DNA of 64,000 nucleotides. Origin: Dermatemys mawii. Lineage: Eukaryota > Chordata > Testudines > Dermatemydidae. Every line of letters starts with the position of its first letter. The stretch's first letter is position 1. Below, one piece after another: positions 33,340 through 43,929 of this stretch. The stretch spans positions 51,376,677-51,440,676 of the forward strand of contig ML677326.1 of NCBI GenBank assembly GCA_007922305.1, in the 5' to 3' direction. The notes under the pieces were generated by a model. It ran no database searches. It worked only from the letters and a program-made list of their open reading frames with translations, and had not been told where the DNA came from. The position numbers and the translations under genes are program-made.

Positions 33340-35240
33340 AAAAGAGAGTCCAGCAACACAAGAAATAAAAAATCATTGAAAAGAAATGTAATGAAGATCT
33401 TAGGAATAATGTCAGAGTGACAAATGAGAATGTGGATATGATGTAGTTATTACCACATCCAAGGTAAAAGCCAAACTCGAACAGCTTAATGCCACTAAAT
33501 TGGGGGGTCCAGATAATCTTCATCCAAGAATATTCAAGGAACTGGCACATGAAATTGCAAGCTCATTAGCAAGAATTTTTAATGAATCTGTAAACTCAGA
33601 GGGTGTACTGTATGACTGAAGAATTGCTAACATAGTTTTTATTTTTAAGAAAAGGAAAAGAGAGTGATCAGTGTAAGTACAGGCCTGTTAATTTGGCATC
33701 TGTAGTATGCAAGGTCTTGGGAATGCAGTGGATCTAATTTACCTAGATTTCAGTAAGGCATTTGATACAGTTCCACATGGGGAATTAATAGTTAAATTGG
33801 AAAAGATGGGGATCAATATGAAAACTGAAAGGTGGATAAGGAACTGGCTAAAGGGGAGACTACAATGGGTCATACTGAAAGATGAACTGTCAGGTTGGAG
33901 GGAGGTTACTAGTGGAATTCCTCAAGAATCAGTTTCAGGACTAATCTTATTTAATCTTTTTGTTACTGACCTCAGCACAGAAGTGGAAGTTTGCTAATAA
34001 AGTTTGCAGATGACACAAAGCTGGGAGGTATTTCCAATACAGAGAAGGACTGGGATATCATACAGGAAGATCTGGACGACCTTGTAATCTGGAGTTATAG
34101 CAACAGGATGAAATTTAATAGTGAAAAGTGCAATGTCGTACATTTAGGGATTAATAACAAGAATTTTAGTTATAAGATGGGGACACATCAATTGGAAGGA
34201 TGGAGGAGGAGAGCGATGTTGGAGTATTGGTTGACCACAGGATGACTACGATCCGCCAATGTGATATGGCTGTGAAAAAAGCTAATATGATGTTGGGATG
34301 TATCAGGCAAGGTATTTTCAGTAGAGATAAGGAGGTGTTAGTTTCATTATACAAGGCACTAGTGAGATCTCATCTGGAATACTGTGCAGTTCTGGTCTCC
34401 CCTGTTTAAGAAGGATTAATTCAAACTGGAACAGGTACAGAGGAGGTCTCCTAGGATGATCCGAGGAATGGAAAACCTGTTTTACGAAAGGAGACTCAAA
34501 GAGCTTGGCTTGTTTAGCCTAACCAAAAGAAGGCTGAAGAGAGATATGATTGCTCTCTATAAATATATCAGAGGGATAAATGCCAGGGAGGGAGAGGAAT
34601 TATTTAAGATCAGTACCAATGTGGACACAAGAATAATTGGATATAAACTGGCCAGCAGGAAGTTTAGACTTGAAATTAGATGAAGGTTTCAAACCATCAG
34701 AGGAGTGATGTTCTGGAATAGTCTTCTAAGGGAAGCAGTGGGGGAAAAAACACATATCTGGCTTCAAGATTAATCTTGATAAGTTTATGGGAGTGATGGT
34801 ATGATAGCATAGTCTAATTTTGGCAATTAATTGATCTTTAACTATTAGAGGTAAATATGCCCATTGGCCTGTGATGGGATGTTAGATGGGGTAGGATCTG
34901 AGTTACTATACAGATAATTCTTTCCTGGGTGTCTGGCTGGTGAGTCTTGGCCACATGATCAGGGTTTAGCTAATCGCCATATTTTCCTCCAAGGCAGATT
35001 AACAGAGGCCCTGGTGGGTTTTCACCTTTCTCTGCACCATGGGGCATGCATCATTTGCTGGAGGATTCTGTGCACCTTGAAGTCTTTAAACCTTGATTTG
35101 AGGACTTCAGTAGCTCAGACATCAGTTAGGAGTTTATTACAGGAGTGGGTGGGTGAGATTCTGGGGCCTGCGTTGTGCAGGAGGTCAAACTAGATGATCA
35201 TAATGGTCTCTTCTGACCTTAAAGTCTGAGTCTATGAAGT
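33340..35240 (+). mobile_element. CR1 LINE, 1.9 kb, sense
   Basis: From about 33,340 the copy covers the linker between endonuclease and RT, the RT palm, the C-terminal ORF2 region and the whole 3' UTR. It ends 'tctcttctgaccttaaagtc' then 'tgagtctatgaag' at 35,240. It is the longest uninterrupted CR1 in the window. The reading frame changes several times, and an internal deletion lies near 33,720. The 5' end is truncated. Confidence 0.9.
33707..34683 (+). pseudogene. CR1 ORF2 reverse transcriptase relic
   Basis: Motifs occur in order but in changing frames. Palm A is 'YLDFSKAFDTVPH' (33,740-33,780); the B-like block is 'GIPQESVSGLILFNLF' (family GVPQGSVLGPLLFNIF, with the Gly of PQG changed to Glu). 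The catalytic 'KFADDTKLGG' begins at about 34,000, with codons for the DD pair at 34,009-34,014 intact. The C-terminal 'RSHLEYCAVL' and 'RRLKELGLFSLTKRRLKRDM' end the protein (34,350-34,560). Frame shifts fall between blocks, so no product can be made. Just upstream 'ctgtagtatgcaaggtcttg' runs straight into 'GNAVDLIYLDFSKAF', skipping roughly 80 residues of the usual RT. Confidence 0.88.
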
Positions 35241-35539
35241 TTTTTCATGTCTTTAATAAATAGCTTTAGGTCATTTGAATTTTTCAGAGTTTTTTTTTTT
35301 AAATTTTAAACTGAACAAATTTGTTCAACTTTTCCTTGAAGCCACTGCCATTTATAATTTTCTTTTTAATAAAGTTCTTTAGTTTATACGATTATTTTTT
35401 CTTTCAAAGAAAATGCACATTTGTAATATTTCTGTGTAGGAAGCTAGGAGTATAGCTAAGGTTTGATGGAGAAAGTATGGTGAAAAAAATGATGGAGCAT
35501 CTGAGCAAAATTAATCTTTTATATGAAAAAAATATATTC

Positions 35540-35697
35540 AAAGCTAAATCCTGTTGCCTTGTCTGATTCTGATTCTGCAAAGGGATTTGTAAGCATGGGT
35601 CCTCACATCCAAGACCAGTTCTTGTCCAAGGAAGTCTCCCATTGACTTCAGTAGAAGTGTCATCTGAGCAAGGACAGGGCGGGATTTCACTGACTTT
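35540..35697. repeat. Worn palindromic-type interspersed repeat
   Basis: Contains 'gattctgcaaagggatttgt' and 'cccattgacttcagtagaag', words of the common sauropsid 'ctgcaaag...cattgacttcaatgg' repeat. No coding. Confidence 0.4.
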
Positions 35698-35880
35698 GGG
35701 CTTGTCTACATGAACATTTACTTCTTGGTAAGCTAGAGTATGAATCTACCCCACACTATTCTGGCATACACTTACTATTCATGTAGACCCTGCTGACACA
35801 CATTAACAGTTTGTTAGTGTACTTTGATCTTTTTTCATTTCAAAGGGAACCTAAACCAAAAGTGTTTTTAAGGGATAGAG
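35698..35880. mobile_element. MITE-like element with Harbinger-type left end
   Basis: Starts 'gggcttgtctacatgaacat', matching the inverted right terminus of the Harbinger relic at 26,801 (gggcttgtctacac). It continues with 'ctaccccacactattctggc' and 'cattaacagtttgttagtgt'. The right terminus is not seen, so the copy is truncated. Confidence 0.5.
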
Positions 35881-36001
35881 GTGAAGAGAAAATCCAACAC
35901 AACACTTTCAAGATATGGCTTGTAATAGTATAGCAAAGCCTGAGATACAGACTTGATGTGATTAAGTTCAGTGAGTGCAGCTATTTAAACACAGAATACT
36001 A

Positions 36002-36245
36002 AGAGCTTGTCTACACTTAAAATACTACAGTGCTCCAGATAAGACACTACCCAGGATGATGGGAGGGTTTCTCTCATTGATAGGTAGATGGTAGCTAGGT
36101 TAATGGGAGAATTCTCCAGTCAATCTAATTCTGTCCACATGGCAGGATTAGGCTGATATAACTGCATTCCTCAGTGGAATGGATTTTTCACAGCCGTAAG
36201 TGATGTAGTTATACCAACCTAATTTCCTAGTGTAGACCAGGCCTC
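36002..36245. mobile_element. Harbinger-type MITE, 244 bp
   Basis: Inverted ends 'gagcttgtctacactta' (36,002) and 'tagtgtagaccaggcctc' (36,245), the same terminus type as the autonomous relic at 23,086-26,801. The right half ('ggctgatataactgcattcc', 'gatgtagttataccaaccta') is the common sauropsid MITE arrangement. The 3-bp duplication is unclear. Confidence 0.7.
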
Positions 36246-37850
36246 ACTGAATAAAATTTAAGAAAAAAAATGTTTGTTATGATATTCACTGCAATTACAT
36301 GATTTTTTTGAAACACATGCTTGTTTTAATTTTAATTAAACTTGAGCACTATTGATTGCTTTATGAGAGCTGATAATAACTATAGTGCCTTAATTTATCT
36401 TCCAGATAAAATTAAATATATCTAAATGTTGGCTTCTCTAACTTGATAACTATTTTGAAAAATCAAAGGGACTATATTAACAAGCAAAACTAGACTAGTT
36501 TATCAATAACACATTAAAAAGATTGAAATCCTCAAACTGCTTTGGATTTTAAAAACTGTGAAGATTGAGTTCAGCTAGATATATTTAAATGTTTTGCATA
36601 CTTTACATGTAGATATTACATTAAATTGAACAGAAAACACTTCAGATCCCAGTTGCTTTCAAAAATGAATAAAGTAACATCACAACCAATACAAATTAGC
36701 ATGCTTTTTTCCATCTAAGGACTGCAAGTTTTGAATTTGAATCTTATCTTGAGTAAAAATATGGCTTACATGATTTAAATGGAGAGTTAATAAGAAAAAT
36801 AGCTCATTCTATAATGCATACACTATATAGACAAGAAGCAATAACAACAATATGTTTGATGGGAATTTTTCATTCTCCCTCAGTAAACAAAAGAAAACAG
36901 TTCAGTATTGTCATTTATCTTATTTAGTTTTAACTTGCTACAATGGATGCAATAAAGAGTATTTATGAGTGTTGGTGGGTGTTTAAGAAACTATTTAAAA
37001 TAGCATATATGCAGCTTTCTAGCTGGAGCATGGATGAACTTCAAAGCCTGCAGGGTTGAGCAAACAGACTGTATAGAAATCTAAATGACTGCTTGAACAC
37101 TGGGTCTTTGGAGCTGTAAATTCAGGTGCTTACTTCTAGAATTTATCTTGCTCTACATTCAAGGATGCACAAAGGCTGGGAACAGCACAAGAAAAGGCTC
37201 TGTTATGCAGTTTCTTTGTTAGATGCCGTCCAATGTCATCAAAAGTGACATTTTGACATTTAGGATGAATTAAATATAGAACTTCACAGTATGGTTCAAA
37301 TTAGATATGGCTTCTATTGGCACTTGGAGATAAGATAGTACAACACCCAAACAAAGTTTCTTATTTAATTTTATTTTAATTGTCTGCTACTCTGAAAATG
37401 ACAGGGCTATTTTAGCATTTTGTAGAGTTCATTTACTCATTCAGATTTATAAATATATTTTTAATAGATTCTGTTTGCGTTTTGTCCTGGCTTGGAACAC
37501 AACATCACATTACTTATTCAGCTTTTTATATATTTCTCATCCATTTTTTATATTTTAGACAGCGATTAGGCAGATTTCTTTGTGCATTTGTAAGTAGCCT
37601 ATTTAAAAGGGGGATAGATATTTTTTTAAAAAGCAATAATTATGAGAGAACCAGAATTCATTTAAAGATTGCATGAGAAACCTCAAAAAAGCTCACTGGA
37701 AAGGAGGGGGATAAAAAACATGCTCAACATGGAACAGGAATTGTTCTACTTTTGCAAACAAGGTCTGTTGATTGGACCAATTTCAGGGCCAGAATCCTGC
37801 AGTGGTAGGGTGCAGAATGGGTGCCTCATAATCCTAGATCTAAAAAAGAA
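36246..37850. other. Unique AT-rich sequence, no gene seen
   Basis: About 1.6 kb of AT-rich DNA without recognisable repeats or exons. Small frames at 37,482-37,676 and 37,669-37,920 are featureless; the second runs into the Penelope tail. Confidence 0.5.
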
Positions 37851-37856
37851 AACAAA

Positions 37857-38015
37857 AACCAACAACAAGGAGTCCTTGTTGGAGTCTGATGAAGTGGGTT
37901 ATAGCCTACAAAGCCTATGACCAAATTAATTTGGTAGTCTCTAAGGTGCCACAAGGACTCGTGTTTTTTTTTTTCTGATACAGATTAACATGGCTACCCC
38001 TCTGAACCCAAAATC
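37857..38015 (+). mobile_element. Penelope-like element 3' tail
   Basis: 'gtctgatgaagtgggttata', 'tttggtagtctctaaggtgc' and 'acagattaacatggctaccc' are the conserved 3' tail of turtle Penelope-like elements. The full-bodied copy at 60,495-61,768 has the same 'taaggtgccacaggactc' block. No coding portion is present here. Confidence 0.7.
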
Positions 38016-38170
38016 TGTATCAAACTAATATTCATAATGCTACATGCAAACTATAACTCAACTTATTTGTAAGGGCTGAAATGTGTTTTAAACCCCAATT
38101 CTAAATCATTATACAAAATTATCAGAACATTAACATTCAAATGACTCCGTACAATATTTATTCAACAGAC

Positions 38171-38285
38171 TTATTATTTTCATTATTTGTAGTGTGGTAG
38201 CACCCAAAAGCCAGGATGAAAGCTTGTTGGGCTATGTGCTGTACACACAGGAAGACATAGTCCCTGCCCCCAAAGACTTTAATAT
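38171..38285 (+). repeat. Ancient interspersed repeat (SINE/LINE-tail-like)
   Basis: Reads 'ttattattttcattatttgt', '...gtagcaccca', 'gggctatgtgctgtacacac' and 'agtccctgcccccaaagact', a widespread amniote repeat known from memory ('...attgtgctaggcgctgtaca...'). The class is uncertain. Confidence 0.5.
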
Positions 38286-40800
38286 TTCACCTGAAACAAC
38301 ACACAAGAGAAGGAAAGGTAGATAAGGAAGGGTAAGAGTAACCAAAACATTCAATTGGACTAGTTAGGGGCACAGCTTGATTAAGTCAATTTGTATGACA
38401 GTTTTTTTTCCTAAATAAACAAATAGTATTGGCTACACCCAAATACCATACTACTCATCAGTTGGCCAGTTTCTTGAAGACATCAGAAAAGAAAACCAAA
38501 TGGAGCATATGTGAATCAATGTGCAAGATGCACAGGAAAGAAAATGTGAAGAAGCAGATTCAAGAGTATTCAAGCATGGCCTCATTTGTAGAGCTTTCCA
38601 TTGCCACCATCAGCCAGGAGGCTCCACTTTGCCTGAGCTACCCTGTAGAAGGGTAAGATAGCTTTAGGGCTAGGCTGCTTTTCACCATGGGGAAGAGACA
38701 AAGTAGTCCCACACAATCAGGGTAATAGCCTCTTGGTCAATCTACACATAAATTTCCTCAACTCTTTGTTTGTTGAGGTTTTTTGTTGTTGTTGTTGTTC
38801 GGCAATGTGCAAAAAGCATTGTAGTTACATACACAGTTAAGTTAATGTTAATAGATACATGCAAACACAGAGAGAAATATACAGCTGATTTGGCCCTTAC
38901 ACTTTGTGTATCTATGTCTTCCCCTAATGTCCATATTTTTCAAAACCCATCTATTCAAAATTTAAATGAGCTCTTTATATGTTGCAGAAAAATCAATAGA
39001 TAAAACATCATTCCCCAGCACTTCAAAGTACCATTTATTTTTGAATAATTGGAAAGAGCGCATGTAAATTCTAGAACCCATTTCCCTTGCTTCATCTCCT
39101 AAACTAACAACAAGGTCAAAGGAGCCCTTGTTTCAACCCTACTGAATCTTCACAGATCTGCAGCCCTTTTCCTACTCCCTGCTCACTTAAATTCAATTTT
39201 AAAACTAATTGAATATAAAATATTTGGCCTGTATTTATTTTAGTTGGGCATGGATCCCCAAAACAGCCAGCACAAGTATACCTTTACTGGGTCTGCTAAA
39301 GAGTTCAGGACAGAAGTCCTGTCCTATAAGAACTGAGGCCCTTTCCTCGGTTTTTGTGTACTGTATGAGGTCTCCAGGAGTACTTGCCTCATCTCTGGTT
39401 ATATAGAACTAGTCAGTTAATTATAAAACTAAATTAGCTATACATGCCTGCACTGCCTATCCATCCTTAGAGGGATGGGTAGGTACATGGTTCCATCCAT
39501 GTGGGTCCCAAAACAGCAAATAATTCAAACAGATACTTAAAGTTAAATATGTCTTCAAGTGCTTTGTTGGATTGGGGCCTTCATGAGTTTAGCAATGCAA
39601 TCTGTTGTGTATATGCAACATTTGACCTTCAAATATCCATAAATCAAAGGTACCAAAACCACACACCTTCAGACTAATTCATTCTCCTTGCACGCAGAAC
39701 TATTTCATTTTTTAAAAAAATCACATTCAGGAGATGATCTCACTTTGAGCATGAATGGAGGTACGTTTTTTAAGAAAGTCACATGTAACTAAAACCCAAT
39801 AATTTTAATTATGATGTCATAATGACAGGAGGTGCTACTACATCTACTATAATCACTTTCTCTTTAGAAATGGTGTTCATGCCAAAGCTCTTCTAGGAAA
39901 TAAATCTAGGAATAAGGAAGGGGTCCCTAAGTGTTAGGGTGAGAATAATTAAAGCTAAAGAGGTATATTTTTGCCATTTGTAGAGGGGGCAAAGGAGGCA
40001 AAGTTTCAATGAAGAATGGGAACATTTTTAATAAGCTCTATATCTAGTTAAAATTTTGACAAAAATTAGTTGACTTTTTGTTACTTTTTTCAGTGAGCAC
40101 AGCTGATGTGTGTGTGTTGCATAATATAAAATAAGTGAGTTAGTCATAGACATACAGCAAATGATTGACAAATTCAGGAATTTAGCACAGATCTCTTGGC
40201 GAAGGGCTAACCTGGGTCAATTGTTCTGTCTCCATTTTCTTCCTTAAAATGGATCAAATAGTTATTCTTGGGCCTTAAATAGTGCTTTAATCATCGTGCA
40301 ACTTGTTGCAAAGGTGGGTGAATATAAATAATCTATTTTTACCAACAGCATAACTAAGCTCATGGATGTGAGGTATTTTCCAGGGACCCTGTGGCTTTAA
40401 GGATAACAAGTTTAACCACATCAAAAAAACTCTGCAGTACTTTATCAGCTCCTCCATTAACTTCTTTGTTATTTTGGACAAACCATTAAGCCTCATTTGC
40501 CTGTAACTGTAAAGTGGGAATGATACCTTACTTCATAATCATGGATGCTGTGAGCTACACTGAATCAGAGTTGTGCAGCCGAGAATATTATTTGGTTAGA
40601 TTCTTTAGTGACTAGAGTCTGTAATCTGCCCATAAATGTCCAGCAAAGAATTCCTGTGGTGTAGGAGGAACTTTTCACTGGGAATGACAGTGCCAGAAAC
40701 AGATACATGCTTTTGCCTCCTCTGCCCTATTCGCACACAAGTTTGTAAAAGTGAGAAAGACATGCAATGACTCTTCCTCACCTATCCCAGTCATATGGAT
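38286..40800. other. Unique sequence, no gene seen
   Basis: About 2.5 kb without recognisable exon or repeat. A (gtt)n run lies at 38,783-38,800. Frames at 38,429-38,656 and 38,770-39,003 (+) and 40,675-40,878 (-) are 67-77 codons without motifs. Confidence 0.5.
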
Positions 40801-40804
40801 ACCA

Positions 40805-41200
40805 AGGATATATCTACACAGCACATTGAGCCCTGGCTCTGACTCAGATTTAAGCCCAAGTTTCCCTTCTGTCGACACAGAAATCAGTCAGACTCAGACC
40901 TGAGGACCTGGCTCTAAGAGTGGGTGAGTGCTTCAGTCTTTCTGTGACACAGGTCAAAGCCCAGGCATTTTGCAGTGTGGCTGCAGCTCATGTCTGTATC
41001 ATCAGACTCGGGTCTGCAGAGTCTGCCAGCACTATCACACAATTCCCTGGCTTTCTGTTTCTCATTTCTTCTTTCCATAACTTACCACTCACTTTCTAGG
41101 AGGAACTAGAAGCAACTTCCTGCTCACTGATTAGACCTGTTGACCCACTGATTAGACCATTGACAAGTTCTTGGACCACCCGGGAAAAAATACAAGTGAT
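40805..41200. mobile_element. Degenerate DNA-transposon-like segment
   Basis: The start 'ggatatatctacacagcaca' resembles a worn Harbinger-type terminus (tctacac). Words such as 'aagcccaagtttcccttctg' and 'cattttgcagtgtggctgca' recall a turtle element. It may be the left part of the element whose ORF-like relic follows at 41,366. Confidence 0.35.
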
Positions 41201-41365
41201 GTGAAAATCACTTCAACTGAATTTTGTTGATAAATGTCTTCCCATGGTCTCAGATGCTTCCATTTCTTCCCCAAAGGAATCTGAAATAGCTAGTGTTTTT
41301 GGGGGTGAATAAAATACAGCCCATTAATAAAAAAGTATCATGGAGTGGGATAATAATGTTTATCA

Positions 41366-42150
41366 TTGTCAATCAATAAGGTGCTTTTTCATTTTCATTT
41401 TCCTTTCAAGGGAGCAAGGAGAAAAAAAGTCCAAGAGGAGCTGATGGGAAATGTTCTAGATAAAATGAATCAGCAGGTAGAATTTCAGAAGGACCAGACT
41501 GAGTATCAGAAACATAAGGATGAAAGGAGGGTGGAGAGAGAGAGCAGAAGATGATACTGGCAGAGAGATATGCTGAGCATGACTAAGGCTAAGATTATGT
41601 CACAGAAGTCACTGAATCCATGACTTTCAGAGACCTCTGAGACATTTTCTGCTTCAGCCCCAGGGTTGTGGGGCTGATGTTGTCAGCCAGCAGGGGTCCC
41701 CCCAGTTACCATCCCCACCCCTCAGCTACTAACTACTGCTGGTGGCAGGGGGACCCCAGAGCTCCCAGCTACCATGGGGGGCCCCGATGCTCTCAGCCAA
41801 TGCAGGGGGACCCTGGAACTCTGCTGTTGACAGTGAGGGGGACAAGACCATGGAGCTGCAGCAGCAGTGGGTGATGAACCTCCCTCGCTCCCCATTTTCT
41901 CAGTTACTTTTAGTAAAAGTCAGGGACAGATCACAGGCTTCTGTGAATTTTTGTTTATTGGCCATGACTTTTACTAAAAATATCCATGACAAAATCTTAG
42001 CCTTAAACATTACCTCAGGTTGAGAAAGACAGAGAGCAGCAGAAGGATCTGTTTGAGCGATTACCCCAACTCATGGCAATTAGACTTCAAGGTCCACTAC
42101 CACCTTCAGTTCTTGCACTAGCTTTTGCTCTGAGTCCCTTCCATGGTATA
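41366..42150 (+). pseudogene. Transposon accessory ORF1-like relic split by a MITE
   Basis: Upstream of the insertion (41,366-41,585) the frame reads 'ARRKKVQEELMGNVLDKMNQ', 'QVEFQKDQTEYQKHKDERR' and, after a stop, 'RDMLSMT'. Downstream of it (from about 42,019) the sense frame continues 'EKDREQQKDLFERLPQLMAI', then 'LQGPLPPSVLALAFALSPF'. Together these look like the helical Q/E/K/R-rich C-terminal half of a Myb/SANT-type transposon ORF1 protein. Similarity to the family is from memory, and no DNA-binding domain was found upstream. A gag-like coiled coil is the alternative. It is plainly not a host exon. Confidence 0.45.
41586..42003. mobile_element. TA-flanked MITE, 418 bp
   Basis: Terminal inverted repeats 'aggctaagattatgtca' (41,586) and 'tgacaaaatcttagcct' (42,003), 16 of 17 positions matching, are flanked on both sides by TA (41,584-41,585 and 42,004-42,005). 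Subterminal inverted segments 'tttagtaaaagtcagggaca' and 'catgacttttactaaaaata' are near the right end. TA flanks suggest a Tc1/mariner-type origin. No transposase. The frames at 41,668-41,874 and 41,742-42,023 are chance frames in its GC-rich middle. Confidence 0.8.
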
Positions 42151-42189
42151 CTGTCCTACAGACTATGCAGTCTTTGGAGAATTCAGGAG

Positions 42190-42856
42190 TTAGCTGGACT
42201 GTGTCACAGGAAAAGAACACCAGCACATGGAATGAACAAATCCAGTGTGTTCATCCACTCGTTCCAGTAACATGGCCACCACTTTTCCCTCATTCACAGA
42301 GCCAGTTATCTCACCATAGAAGGCAATTAGGTTAGTCAGGCATGACTTGCCCTTGCTAAATCCATCCTGACTGTTCCTGATCACTTTCCTCTCCTCTAAG
42401 TGCTTCAGGATTGATTCCTTGAGGACCTGCTCCATGATTTTTCCAGGAACTGAGGTGAGGCTGATTGGCCTGGACTTCCCCGGATCCTCCTCCTTCCCTT
42501 TTTGAAGATGAGCACTACATTAGCCTTTTTCCAGTCATCTGAGCCCTCCCTTGATCACCATGAGTTTTCAAAGATAATGGCCAGTGGCTCTGCAATCACA
42601 TCCATCAACTCCTTTAGCACCCTCATATGCAGTGCATCTGGCTCCATGGACTTGTGCTCATCCAGCTTTTCTAAATTAGTTCTGAACCACTTTTCTCCAC
42701 TGAGGGTTGGTCACCCTCTCCCCATACCGTGCTGCCCAGTGCAGTAGTCTGGGAACTGACCTTGTTCGTGAAGACAGAGGTGAAAAAAGCATTGAGTAAT
42801 GTTGCTCTGTTGCTGCATTCCCTGGCCTGCTTCCCACTCTGTCCCATCGCTTTCAC
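42190..42856 (-). pseudogene. CR1 ORF2 fragment before the RT palm
   Basis: In minus-strand order the relic first shows the pre-RT linker ('LNAFFTSVFTNKV', 42,671-42,856). After frame changes comes the RT finger region, 'MEQVLKESILKHLEERKVIR', followed by 'SQDGFSKGKSCLTNLIAFY' and 'GEITGSVNEGKVVAML' (42,190-42,435). The family has 'NSQHGFTKGKSCLTNLIAFYD' there. It ends just before palm motif A, so no catalytic residues remain. The intervening antisense text 'cctttttgaagatgagcact' marks the '(V)PIFKKG' block. Confidence 0.82.
42200..42830 (-). mobile_element. CR1 LINE internal fragment, antisense
   Basis: A minus-strand fragment of the ORF2 region between endonuclease and RT palm. It lacks both the 5' half and the 3' terminus, so it is not a simple 5'-truncated insertion; later deletion or disruption removed the 3' end. 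It lies directly after the transposon relic at 41,366-42,150. Confidence 0.8.
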
Positions 42857-43220
42857 CTGTTACCTTAGGGTTACTGCCTTTGGGTTCTCTGTCTCTTCCC
42901 TACTTGAGCAGGGTCTCTCCCAGCCTTCCTCACATGCAGAGTTTCACAGTCTTCCTCACCCTTCTGGTCCCAGCCAGCAACTGACCAACTCAGTCCCTGC
43001 AACTCCTATTTTTCTGAACCAACTGTGCTCTGATGGTTTGCTTCCCTGCAGCCTTTCTAGGAAGGCCTGGAGGACCCACTTTCACTGCTCCTTTTCTGGG
43101 ATCAGGTATGGTGGGACCAGGAGGACTGAAAGGGCCTGGTATACCCTGTCACACCACTATGAACCAAACCCAAAAGCAGTTACTGCTGGTGAGGGTTCTA
43201 GAAACCCAGGGATATGATAA
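42840..43220. mobile_element. LTR-like fragment
   Basis: 'cagggtctctcccagccttc', 'cccagccagcaactgaccaa' and 'aggcctggaggacccacttt' resemble part of an ERV LTR common in turtles (memory). It overlaps several chance frames on the plus strand, the largest 42,729-43,217 at 162 codons, without domains. No ends were defined. Confidence 0.35.
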
Positions 43221-43414
43221 TATATGACCTCAGAAGGAAAAGTTCTGATTCAGATTGGCGTTCTGCAGCATGATTGTGCCAGCGAGGTTTTGAGACCTGG
43301 GATTCCAATGCTGTATGGACGCTCAGGCATGGGCTTGGAAACGCTGAGTCTGCAGACACAGATCACACAGACTCAGTCTTACTATACTGGGCAAACAAAA
43401 CCCAAGAGAAGAGT

Positions 43415-43729
43415 CTACTTATAAAATTCCAGCATACGGCCAAAATTCTTGTAACTGTCCTCAATCCAGACTATGGTGCCCTCTGTGCCACTACCTCTGT
43501 TCCTACATATGTATACCTTTTCCCTTGTATGCAGGTTCCACTGATTATATTGGGTTTGGTTCTTCATACACAGGTATAGAGTTACACACACTTCGATTAA
43601 TAACGTGAGAATCGCAGTTGTGTTTAAATAAACAGACAGACACATGGTGCCCTTAGCAGTTAACTCTCCTACCTTGGTTTCAAACATTAATGGAGACCAC
43701 TTACCCAACTTAGCCACTACCATATACAA
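43415..43729 (-). CDS. Unidentified 104-codon open frame
   Basis: I do not recognise this frame. It contains a hydrophobic segment at about residues 31-55 ('CLSVYLNTTAILTLLIEVC' and on) and scattered N-x-S/T sites. This gives the general look of a membrane or envelope-like remnant, but no family motif. It lies next to an LTR-like fragment at 42,840-43,220, which makes an ERV-derived origin possible. No promoter, splice signal or conservation evidence is available; it may be chance. Confidence 0.15.
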   Translation of the reverse strand: MYMVVAKLGKWSPLMFETKVGELTAKGTMCLSVYLNTTAILTLLIEVCVTLYLCMKNQTQYNQWNLHTREKVYICRNRGSGTEGTIVWIEDSYKNFGRMLEFYK

Positions 43730-43840
43730 TCAGGTATTTGAAGCTGCAAGCATGAGTTGAGAAATTCCTAGAGGACTATTGTTGCACAACCACTCAAATG
43801 GACGAATCCAAAGCCCACAAGAAGAATCCTACTGACTTGT

Positions 43841-43929
43841 GTATAATTTGTGTCAGATAAGTAATGTATAATTTGTGTCAGATAAGTAATGTATTTACTA
43901 TTTATGTAATGTATTTACTATTTATAATT
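43841..43929. repeat. Compound tandem duplication
   Basis: A 25-mer starting 'gtataatttgtgtcagataa' is exactly repeated (43,841-43,865 and 43,866-43,890). It is followed by a different repeated unit, 'gtatttactatttatgtaat' (43,891) and 'gtatttactatttataatt' (43,911). Confidence 0.95.

Noticed and set aside
42729..43217. 162-codon plus-strand frame
   Set aside because: It starts antisense in a CR1 and crosses into an LTR-like fragment; overlapping frames of similar length exist in the same place.
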